Source of the DNA: Haliclona indistincta
Taxonomy: Eukaryota > Porifera > Demospongiae > Haplosclerida > Chalinidae
Direction of reading: 5' to 3'
DNA: 64,000 bases
NCBI GenBank assembly: GCA_964017065.1
Contig: OZ024790.1
Coordinates: 1,049,218 to 1,113,217 of the forward strand
In this document: positions 55,423 through 64,000 of the stretch, one piece after another
Layout of the letters: the number at the start of each line of letters is the position of its first letter
Numbering within the stretch: position 1 is the stretch's first letter
The notes under the pieces: generated by a model
Seen by the model: only the letters and a program-made list of their open reading frames with translations
What the model was told of the DNA's origin: nothing
Databases searched by the model: none
Translations under genes and position numbers: made by a program

Positions 55423-56180
55423 ACTATTATAGCCTCGTCCCCAGTCCCTCAAAAGAGGGCCTGGTATACACTGACTGCGCATGCTCCAGATTTTGTGGGG
55501 AAATAGGATACCTTCGGTACACGTCCGTACCACGTATGACGTAGAAAACAATACAGCTCACTGTCAGTGAACAGCCTACCAAGCGCCGAAGAATATCATT
55601 ATCAAGAATATAAAGCGCGGTAGTCGAGTCTCGACTCTCGTGCGCAGACTCAGGCTACATGCACGCGCGCGCGCTCTGCAATAATAGAAAGTCCTACATG
55701 GGCGTGGTCGGAAATTGCTATAAGCGATCATATTTTATACAGTTTTGAACGCGTCTTCCTATCATTATAACTGGTTTATCGCTATAGCCGAGATCGATAT
55801 ACTCAATACAATTTGTATGGTGAGGTAACGTTTTGCTTTTGATTATTCGTGATTCCATCGCTATAACAGATAAATCGTTACTCGCGGTCACGCTATAACC
55901 GACACGTACTGTACTTTGCACTCCTGTAATTCCGCTTTATATTTGCTTGGATTATTTTATTAACCCTAGAAGTGCGGACAGAAATTCTGGCCCTGTTTGT
56001 GTGGATTTGACTAACCTTTGTAACCAATACACAGACAAACTAGTGCTATGATCACCGTTAATATGCAAAATCAACTTGCACAACGCGCGGGCTTGTTGTC
56101 AATGACAAGTGCGCAGTCACGAATCTTAGGCTTATGAAGGGCCGAAGGCCCGGTTTAGAGCGACGCCCCCACGATCCTTG
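55423..56180. repeat. Non-coding region with a repeat end shared with 62008-62068
   Basis: The block at 55428-55485 ('gcctcgtccccagtccctca', 'cactgactgcgcatgc') is the approximate reverse complement of 62010-62068. Near 56136 a block 'gggccgaaggcccgg' occurs, and again at 56740. No gene is seen. Confidence 0.5.
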
Positions 56181-56734
56181 GGCTTAGCCTAGTCTCGCGG
56201 GCCAGACGTTCTGGGGGAACGTCTGGTCACTAACGCCAGGTTTTTGTGAGCGACGCCAACATTCCGGCGCGCCCTCATAAGCAATCAATTGCGTGGGTTT
56301 TCACGTGACCACGGGGCGCGATTGCGTATGAAGCTGTTGACAGAGCTTTTTAGCTGCCAAAACTGGCGTGTTTGTCGTGAAAAGTCCTACAAGCGACGGC
56401 TAATGCCTGCTACTAGTTGTTCTCGATGCTGCTGACTATATATTCTACGTGATTCATGTTCGCGCAATGGTTCTCTTGTTCACTCGTGACTGCTCCAGCG
56501 ATCATGAACATCGCGATTGTAACCAACCAGGTTGGTATTGCTCTAGGAAGAGTTTTAGCATGCTAAAAGCCTGTTAACATGCTGCACGCTTGCTAACTAG
56601 AATGATGACGTCGACTAAACACGTGATTTCAAGCGTGACGTGTCATTTGATTACATTCCATTGTGCCACGAAAACCTGGCGTTAGTGACCAGACGTTCCC
56701 CCAGAACGTCTGGTCCGCGAGACTAGGCTTAGCC
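56181..56734. mobile_element. MULE-like MITE, 536 bp with 9-bp target duplication
   Basis: 'ggcttagcc' flanks both sides (56181-56189 and 56726-56734). The element 56190-56725 begins TAGTCTCGCGG and ends with its complement. The inverted ends extend about 55 bp and contain an internal palindrome (CCAGACGTTC..GAACGTCTGG). Long inverted ends with a 9-bp duplication suggest Mutator-type elements. No ORF. Confidence 0.85.
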
Positions 56735-57017
56735 AGGGCCGAAGGCCCGGGTTAGGACGACCCTCCCTACTTTGCGCAGTTAAGAGAAGGTTTTTAGGAT
56801 TTTGGGTTTAGTGTTTAGTAAGATCTGATGGCGTGAAAACGGGACACGCCCCCAGGGGTTCACTGTACAAAGTGCGATTCCTAGGCAACAATAGTCGCCC
56901 GTCGCATGTGAAGGGTTGACTCTTTAGGGCCGATAGCGGGAATACCCGCGTCATAATTAATGTACTCGACTCTACACGACGATAGCGGGCATATCCGCAC
57001 TTTGTATTTTCCAGCTC
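56735..57017. other. Spacer without gene
   Basis: Contains 'tagggccgatagcgggaata' and a related 'acgatagcgggcatatccgc', possibly a decayed TTAA-type end. No gene. Confidence 0.35.
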
Positions 57018-57640
57018 TATAGACCATTTTAGTCGCTAATCATTTTCCCGCGCGCGCCCGTACAACACCGGACATGACCGTGTCGATGCCACCATTTTGT
57101 CGGTATTGTGCTGCAGGCAAAAACACAAGGTTTCGTCGTTTTGCGTGCTTAGCTAGGTACTTTGCACACACAAGCGAAAGTATATTGCTTATATGAGTCA
57201 CTAGAGCTTGAAAACACGCGTTTCAATCTCTCGAACAGCCAGCAAAGCGGGAAATATGGAACAGAAACTACTGACATTTTGTTCGATTTTACTGGCACAC
57301 TGTGTCTACGCGCAACTACATCATGGTAGCAAACAATACTGGATAGCGGCCTTGATCGAACAGTCCGATCGATAATAGCTTGGCTGATACAGAACAGCAC
57401 AAAACTGGACCGGTTTCTAGCAGTCAACTGCTTGTTAACGTCGCTTTCTTGAACGAGATTGTGGCAGTAATGTTCGTAGGTAAACTCTTAAGCTTGCAAT
57501 GTAATGTTCTATCGCTTGCAAGTTGAAAGTAGCCTACCAAGCGCGCAAAGAAACGAATATCTTGTGTTTTACCAGCAGCACAATACCGACAATATGGCGG
57601 TCCAAAGATTCGCGTCTATTAGCGCCTAAAATGGTCTATT
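57018..57640. mobile_element. TA-flanked inverted-repeat element of about 619 bp
   Basis: Ends TAGACCATTTTAG and CTAAAATGGTCTA. Inverted similarity reaches about 150 bp into each end ('gtcggtattgtgctgc' against 'gcagcacaataccgac'). A TA target is plausible. No transposase. Confidence 0.7.
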
Positions 57641-58716
57641 CTTTTCATTGAAGTGCTCACAACCCCAATAGCTAGTGCTACACGTTCAATGACCACTTGC
57701 CAGAACCAAGGAAGGTTACACAAGAACCACACGGTCGTCACGAGTAGCTTTCTGAGGGAGCGTCGTACGGTGGTCAACACGTATCAAGCTTTAGCGTCTC
57801 TCACACAAGCTGTACCACGCTTAGGTAGGGTCCGCAACTCGAAAAATCAACTTCTGATTTTTAGGGTGCTTAGTAGTTATACATCGAGGACTTGCTGAAA
57901 CTTAAACAACGGCGCATAGAAACCTCGAATCAAACCGTTCCCTTTCCAGCAGCAACATTTTTCGCCGTCAAGCTGAGTCAGCAAATATATGACGTCATTA
58001 AAAGATTTGCTAGCTAGCGCTAGAATTCAAATTGCTGTTCTGCAAACTTACACGTTTGTTCCCTGAGACCTTGCCGTTGGCTACGTGGCTGATAGCCATC
58101 AACAACTAGTAGCAGTTGTGAGGCAGAAGTTAGTTTTGACAGGAAGGTTTGCTAGAAGTGGTGACCTTAGAGTACTTATTGGTTCTTGGTTGATCACCAT
58201 GCATGTTGGCACGAACGCTCCTAGGTGGGCTTTGTAGTACACTAGTACAGCTACCTGTATGCCAAGTTAGATTGATTATAAATGATGTTTGCCATCTGGC
58301 TGAAGTGAATGACTGTGTGGGTTGGTATACATTTGTAATTAACCACGCTTAAGTTCTGCAATCATAATAATCTATGCTCCAATTGCCACAGCTGTGTACA
58401 AATAATGACTGGTCCGACATACCAGCAGCTAATTGAGCTGTTGGAGGAAGCTGAGCAGTTGGCAGACTCTGAACTTTCAATATTAATTATTGCAGATCGA
58501 GCTTCTTACTATCGACTTTTTTTCCTTTTTCAGAAATGTGTATAACAACCAGTGATAGTTATAAGAAGAAAAGAGAAGAGACTAAATAAAAATTTATGAG
58601 AGAGAATGAGCTGACGTAATAGAAACAGGGAGACTATTCCTTTTCACGGCTGTACCCACTCATCAAGATTGGAAGGCCAGGACGATTTCTGGAAACAGTA
58701 CACTGAATAAATAGTC

Positions 58717-59374
58717 CACTAAACTAGTGTTGTAAATGTTAACAATAACTAAAACTAAATCTATTTTAGTAAGGGTCAAATCATTGTTGTTAACAATAAC
58801 AAACTAAAACTAATATTATCAGGCTGAACTTTACTATTAATAACTAAAACTATAATTAGACACTTTTACTAGTTATTGTATATACAATTAATCAACAAGG
58901 TACCAAAGCACATGTGCTAATCTCTTTGTAACCTCTGTCAGTTGTTCTTTTAAACTTCATTGTGCAACGAAAAAGCTACTATCAAGAAGGAGAAATCTTG
59001 GATTCGGTGGATTTCTGGATAAAGTCCCTCCCAGAGGCACAATATCCCACTTGGTCAAAATTAGTGTACTTGTCATACCTGCTTCATCGACATGCACTAA
59101 TTGAGCGAACTGTCTCTATTGCAGGAAATGCTTGTATCGGTAAAAGAAACCGCTTAACAGACAAAAATCTGGAATGTGAAGTGTTGATTAGGAGTAACAA
59201 GGAATATACTTATAGATAGCACGCAAATAACAATAACTAAAACAATAACTACAACTAAAATTACTGATTTTTTAAAATAATTATGACAATAACTTAAACC
59301 AAATTCACCACTATTACTCTAACAAAACTATAACTAATATTAAAACCCATTAATTTTACAACACTACACTAAAC
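58717..59374 (+). mobile_element. Non-autonomous hAT element with transposase C-terminal remnant
   Basis: A perfect 8-bp duplication 'cactaaac' flanks 58725-59366. Ends TAGTGTTGTAAAT and ATTTTACAACACTA. Inside, 58962-59219 encodes about 85 residues typical of the hAT dimerisation domain (SVDFWIKSLPEAQYPTWSKL, then ERTVSIAGN and KRNRLTD). The other arm of the palindrome has the empty site (complement of 'ccactcaacactgg'). The catalytic part is missing. Confidence 0.9.
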
Positions 59375-60935
59375 ACTGGCAGAATATTTCTATGAATCTT
59401 ATCTACTTAAAAGAGTGGAGGCCTCGAAGTAGGAACCCGGGCACTTCTCTATCTGCAGGTATAATAAGTAATTAATTAAGTTGATATAATCATGCTACAG
59501 TACATGCAGTGTGAGATAGCATGGGATAAAATTCTAAGCTATATAGCATCTCTGTGGACAATATGCTTGGTGCAAGGGTAGTTTGCTTACTTGTACCATG
59601 GCCCAGACTTCAAAGCCAGGATTTCCTGTGGAATATCAAGATATACCACAGGTGTGGTATATTTTTAATATATATATCTACAGGAAGTCATGCGACTCCA
59701 ACGGGTCAAAGAGTGATCATCCGAATGATTACCTTCCAAGAAAAAAGGAAGATTGTGAGTCAACTCCACCAGAACAATGACTCTGAGGAGTGTGCACGTG
59801 CACAGTATTTATACTACACAATTAACCTATGTCATGTTTAATGTGGTCGCATGCATTGGTGTATCCTGAATACACCAAGCAATAATCAATAAGCACTCAA
59901 ATAAACACTTAAGCAAACTACCCTTGCACCAAGCATATTGTCCACAGAGATGCTAGCTTAGAATTTTATCCTATGCTATCTCACATGTGCTGTAGCATGA
60001 TTGTATCAACTTAATAATTATTTATTACACCTGCAGATAGAGAAGTGCCTGGGTTCCTACTTTGAGGCCTCCACTCTTTAAGTAGATAAGATTCATAGAA
60101 ATATTCTGCCAGTGTTGAGTGGACTATTTATTCAGTGTATACTGTTTCCAGAAATCTTCCAGGTCTTCCAATCTTGATGTGTGAGTACAGCCGTGAAAAG
60201 GAATAGTCTCCCTGTTTCTATTAAGTCAGCTCATTCTCTCTCATATTTAAAGTCTCTTCTGTTTTCTTCTTATAATTATCACTGGTCGTTATACACATTT
60301 CTTTGAAATGAAAAAGGAAAAAAAGTTGATAGTAAGAAGCTCGATCTGCAATAATTATTATTGAATGTTCAGAGTCTGCCAACTGCTCAGCTTCCTCGAA
60401 CAGCTCAATTAGCTGCTGGTATGTTGGACCAGTCATTATTTGTACACAGCTGTGGTGATTGGAGCATAGATTATTATGATTGCAGAACTTAAGCTTGCAA
60501 TTTATGGTTAATTATACCAACCCACACAGTCATTCACTTCAGCCAGATGGCAAACATCATTTATAATCAATCTAACTTGGCATACAGGTAGCTGTACTAG
60601 TGTACTACAAAGCCCACCTAGGAGCGTTCGTGCCAACATGCATGGTGATCAACCAAGAACCAATAAGTACTCTAAGGTCACCACTTCTAGCTCACCTTCC
60701 TGTCAAAACTAACTTCTGCCTCACAACTGCTACTAGTTGTTGATGGCTATCAGCCACGTAGCCAACGGCAAGGTCTCAGGGAACAATCGTGTAAGTTTGC
60801 AGAACAGCAATTTGAATTTTAGCGCTAGCTAGCAAATCTTTTAATGACGTCATATATTTGCTGACTCAGCTTGACGGCGAAAAATGTTGCTGCTGGAAAG
60901 GGAACGGTTTGATTCGAGGTTCTATGCGCCGTTGT

Positions 60936-61527
60936 TTAAGGGTGGAAATCCCAAACATCAGGATTACGAATATTTTGGTTTCTACTGTTAGTTGAAGGTT
61001 TGGTCAGTCACTCTGATCACCCAAGAAAGTCGCCATTCGTCTTGTGGGCGTAGCAAGCCCCACCCAATGACGAAAAGTTGCGTTTCTTTCCTGAGCATGC
61101 CACACCCACACAAAATGTCAGACATAAACTTTGGTAGACAAGGAAGAAACGTATGTATCGGATTTTGCAAAAAGGTCTCTGTCTGTAAGTTACAGAGGGG
61201 CGAATATTTAATGAGAACAAACGATTTCGGCAAAAATCCCCTACCAGCAAGAGCGATGGAAGAAGATACATCTCCTTTTGCCAGAGCGCCAAAGAAATGC
61301 CACCTGACGCCCTCCCGCCCTCCCCACAACCCACCCACCCACCCACCCCTATGTGGGTCTCTCGTGATTGCCGAGTACGAAATAATTTTGTTCCAAATAC
61401 GGCAAGTGCTATTGGAGTGTGGGTACACCCATTTTCCTTGTAAAACGGGCAAGTAATAGCCAGGACACTGTAGATTATATTGTGCAAAGGGCAGCAAGAA
61501 AGAATAGTTCGGGTTTTCCTGGCTTAA
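60936..61527. mobile_element. TTAA-flanked element, 584 bp, nested in the large palindrome
   Basis: TTAA at 60936-60939 and 61524-61527. The left arm has one TTAA at the matching place ('gaaacttaaacaacggcgc', about 57899-57917). The ends GGGTGGAAATCCC and GGGTTTTCCTGGC are roughly complementary. ORFs inside on both strands overlap and look non-coding. Confidence 0.8.
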
Positions 61528-61603
61528 GTTTCAGTAAGTCCTCGATGTATAACTACTAAGCACCCTAAAAATCAGAAGTTGATTTTTCGAGTTGCGGACC
61601 CTA

Positions 61604-62400
61604 GCTTAGGTAGCTTAAGGATGCTGTCATGGAGTTGTAAAATGCTATGGTAACCTTAGCAGTGTTATCAGAGACGAACAAACACACTGCCGTCGCGATC
61701 ACAGATAGCGAGTAAGAGCTGGCTGCTTTCTCGACGCTATAAAGGAGCGCCTCGAAAAAAATTTTGTTTCTTAAGCTTCAAACTAAGTGAGCAAGCCTTA
61801 GTAACCTTTAGCTGAATTGTACAACGATGGTTGATGCCTAAGAAAGGCTACACGACGTGAAAAAGCTAGTCAACTAATCGTCCATCTTTTATCATTATTA
61901 GTGGGCGGGGAATATTTCGTCACCCGCGGTTACGGGATCGGGAATGAATAATTAATTAGGCCCTGACTCAATGTCAAAAAAAAAAAATTCATCATGCCCA
62001 CGCGTTTTCTCACGCGTGCGCAGTCAGTGTCCTCTTTTGAGGGACTGGGAATGAGGCTAGCACTATTAGAGTCCAGCCTATAGCTTAGAGACTGATAACG
62101 AGAAGGCTATTTGCTACTTGGACCATGCGCTGGTCATGTGTTCGACAGGAAGTTTGGTAGTGTATCTGATGGGCGTGCCACTGGCCTGAGAGTGCACTGG
62201 CCTGAGACTGCATCGGGATGACAAGTCCTTATCCTAGTGTTCGACAAGAAGCTTTGGTGGGCGTAAAACTGGCATCTGATGGGCGTGACACTTGCATCGG
62301 GATGACAAGTCATTATATTTCAGAAGGCTCAGTCTCACATATCAATTGTGTATGGCCCAGTTTTCTAATAATTATAGTTAGTTTGTAGTATTTACGGTAT
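61604..62400. repeat. Repeat-rich non-coding region before the DIRS-like element
   Basis: Holds the inverted partner of 55428-55485 (62010-62068) and a block related to 51090-51370, with 'ggcctgagagtgcactggcc' and 'gcatcgggatgacaagtc' each repeated (62165-62320). No gene. Confidence 0.5.
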
Positions 62401-62509
62401 ATTGCTCCGCCCATGGGCGGGTCTTTACTGTACTATAAAGTTAGCTGCACGTGGTCACACTTCGGCCTTTTTTCTAACTCGAAACAAGAGACCTACTACT
62501 ACTACTATC

Positions 62510-63595
62510 ATGTCAGACAATGAAAACGAAGACGAAGTCGCCATCCAGAGTGAGGGCGACGACGGTCGGGAAGAACTCGACGGCAAGCAGAGACTCAACC
62601 GAAGTCCCGACCGTGGACGGCAGGGCCAGAGACACCCCGCCGTCGGTGAATTCTCAAGAGGACAGAGTTCCACTGAGCACCAAACGAGGCAGAGACCTCT
62701 CGCAGACGACGCCGTCCTCGCGGAGATCAAAAAGATCAACATCACCATGCGAACCCTAGTCGACAGAGTCGACGGCCTTGAATCGGAGCGGCGGGATTCA
62801 CACTTGGCCCCACCGACACCAAAACGACGAGCAACGTCAGAGACGCACTCGTGGGCAAGTCGTATGGACGAGGACGCCTCAGAGTTAGGCGCCCTTTCGG
62901 ACGACGAGGACGGGGGGAGAGACTTGGAGCACCCCCACAAAACTATTGCGTTGTCAGAGAGCAACGCATCCCTAGTAACCTCCTCCTTCGGCAGTACCAT
63001 CTCGAATGGAGAGAGGCGAAGGGTGCGCAGCGCGTTCCCAACACCAGAGGTGAAGGCAACGCGCTGCCCTAAGCTCGACCCGGTCTTTAAGACCAAATCT
63101 AAGGCAGAGACTAAGACGGCAGACGCCGAACTGGCTCGCATCCAGGCTTTCGTCCACGACCCGGTGGGCCCCCTGGTACAACTACTCCACGGCTTAGACA
63201 CCGAAGAAGAGGCAGAGCCTCGAATCTCAGTGGATGACGCCAGAGTGGCGGTCAAAGACGCCATAAGGCTGCTGGGTAACGCCTCTGCTCAAATCTCGAA
63301 GCTGAGACGTAAGAAGGTCCTCAAGAAAATGAATCCCGATATCCAGGACCTGGCAGATGAAGACATCTTTCAGGAGGCAGCCCCAGACCTTTTCGGTTCT
63401 GAGTTCGAAAAACGGATGAGGAAAAGAGCCAAGTCCCTGCAAGTGCTAGATGACGTAAAGCCATCGCCTCAACCAACTACCTCGAAGTTTTTTCGAGGGG
63501 GCCGTCCCACCGTCCCCCAGAGAGGAGGCGGCCCATTCAACCGCGGGGGGAGACGATCGGCTTGGTCAAAGAAGGACAAGAGCCAGAAGAAGTAA
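62510..63595 (+). CDS. DIRS-type Gag-like protein
   Basis: 361 residues from the ATG at 62510 (MSDNENEDEVAIQ); the frame is open further upstream but has no ATG there. Acidic N-terminus, a predicted short coiled coil (EIKKINITMRTLVDRVDGLE), then the conserved core (CPKLDPVFKTKSKAETKTAD through AIRLLGNASAQISKLRRKKV to DLFGSEFEKRMRKRAKSL) seen in DIRS elements of early animals, and a Gly/Arg-rich end with RGG-like motifs. No CCHC zinc knuckle, as usual for DIRS Gag. Likely an RNA-binding structural protein. Confidence 0.75.
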   Translation: MSDNENEDEVAIQSEGDDGREELDGKQRLNRSPDRGRQGQRHPAVGEFSRGQSSTEHQTRQRPLADDAVLAEIKKINITMRTLVDRVDGLESERRDSHLAPPTPKRRATSETHSWASRMDEDASELGALSDDEDGGRDLEHPHKTIALSESNASLVTSSFGSTISNGERRRVRSAFPTPEVKATRCPKLDPVFKTKSKAETKTADAELARIQAFVHDPVGPLVQLLHGLDTEEEAEPRISVDDARVAVKDAIRLLGNASAQISKLRRKKVLKKMNPDIQDLADEDIFQEAAPDLFGSEFEKRMRKRAKSLQVLDDVKPSPQPTTSKFFRGGRPTVPQRGGGPFNRGGRRSAWSKKDKSQKK

Positions 63596-64000
63596 CTCCC
63601 CGAGTGGTATGCACACCACTAACAGTAACAGTAAAGAATTATCAGAGTGTGATTCAAAATGTTCTGTGTCAAAGGGGGGTAATTCAAAGGGTTTTCTCAG
63701 AGGTGAAACACCCTTTAGAATCCATAGCTGGAAGATTAACACTTTTCAGCAACAATTGGGAAAGGGTCACCCAAGATCAGTGGGTGTTAGCCACAATTCA
63801 GGGCTACAGGCTAGAACTCCTAAGGGAACCTGTACAGCTCAGATACCCAAGAGAGACAATTTCCTCTTCAGAAGAGCAGAGCCTCATTCACGAAGAGATC
63901 AAAAAGTTGCTTCAAAAGGGAGCGATTAAAAAGCTACTCCCATCAGAAGCTCAACAGGGGTTTTACTCAAACCTCTTCCTTGTCCCCAAAAAAGATGGAG
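63454..64000 (+). CDS. DIRS-type pol, N-terminal part of reverse transcriptase
   Basis: The frame is open from 63454 to the window edge, overlaps gag by about 140 bp and is shifted by -1 relative to it. The RT N-terminus is recognisable: HEEIKKLLQKGAIKKLLPSE and then FYSNLFLVPKKDG. No ATG occurs before the RT region, so expression probably needs a frameshift, reinitiation or a spliced RNA. The right end is cut by the window. Confidence 0.75.

Larger units (their letters stand above)
57828..61601. mobile_element. Large palindromic element, about 2.5 kb before two nested insertions
   Basis: It begins 'gggtccgcaactcgaaaaat' and ends with its complement, with TA on both sides (57826-57827, 61602-61603). 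Arms of more than 1 kb match closely. The loop (about 59592-59908) resembles family P in the HSPA12 intron. The left arm carries a hAT remnant (58725-59366) and the right arm a TTAA element (60940-61523); each arm shows the empty site for the other. Both arms encode MTGPTYQQLIEL, which continues as an Asp/Glu-rich stretch (60221-60436 on the minus strand is the longer copy, 71 residues); I cannot assign it. Confidence 0.85.
62402..64000 (+). mobile_element. DIRS-like retrotransposon, 5' part
   Basis: Gag-like ORF followed by the start of an RT ORF in another frame, running off the right edge. A TATA-like 'actataaag' is at about 62433-62441. The GC content is clearly higher than that of the surroundings. 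The terminal repeat and the tyrosine recombinase that would confirm DIRS are outside or not recognised. Confidence 0.7.

Noticed and set aside
60988..61497. Overlapping ORFs of about 155-170 codons on both strands
   Set aside because: They lie wholly inside a TTAA-flanked non-autonomous element, overlap each other on opposite strands and show no protein-like motif.
62455..63264. 269-codon minus-strand ORF
   Set aside because: Antisense shadow of the DIRS-type gag; Ser/Arg-rich with no family resemblance.
1..64000. Bacterial operons, riboswitches, ribosome binding sites or tRNA/rRNA genes
   Set aside because: The gene structure is eukaryotic and no tRNA or rRNA fold was recognised by eye; a tRNAscan or Rfam run would settle small RNAs.

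Overview
The window looks like eukaryotic, metazoan nuclear DNA, and a demosponge genome of the Amphimedon type is my best guess. The reasons are an AT-rich background, a GT-AG-spliced HSPA12-type gene, a papain-family protease with an I29 propeptide, several animal-type non-LTR retrotransposons, a DIRS-like element, and large intronless genes for beta-helix proteins with many membrane segments. The species is an inference; nothing here fixes it.

Host genes. The left and central parts hold a tandem segmental duplication. Its ancestral unit appears to be HSPA12-like gene (+), cathepsin-like protease (+), then an intronless beta-helix/multi-pass membrane gene (-). Two beta-helix genes are intact (2239-5979 and 7514-11269). 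A third (17244-20997) is split by a 7-bp insertion. A fourth (about 44005-50390) is wrecked by frameshifts, a deletion and two transposon insertions. A fifth survives only as a 3'-end relic (about 21676-21900) and an orphan upstream region (31809-32108), with about 10 kb of transposons between them. One full cathepsin (14460-15551), one cathepsin C-terminal fragment (about 43133-43477), one full three-exon HSPA12 gene (34756-41496) and one HSPA12 exon-1 pseudogene (6904-7113) complete the array.

Mobile DNA. The rest is a dense, often nested transposon landscape: an endonuclease-domain retroelement tail at the left edge; a six-copy element family (A) that inserts between A and T without target duplication; a non-LTR element X broken by non-LTR element Y and by a hAT-type MITE; a second pol element Z broken by another copy of the same MITE; several TTAA-flanked elements; three large palindromes; a MULE-like MITE; and a DIRS-like gag/pol entering the right edge. 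Paralogous copies, or the two arms of one palindrome, often show the empty site, so many insertion boundaries can be read to the base.

Most notable observations. In element Y, ORF1 and the endonuclease/RT ORF lie in one frame separated by one stop in the context UGA-CUA, with no ATG before the endonuclease, which suggests stop-codon readthrough. The beta-helix receptor family joins repeats like those of bacterial polymorphic outer-membrane proteins to a multi-pass membrane module. A YY1-like motif (AAGATGGCGGC or close) recurs in several unrelated repeat families and at the start codon of the cathepsin gene.
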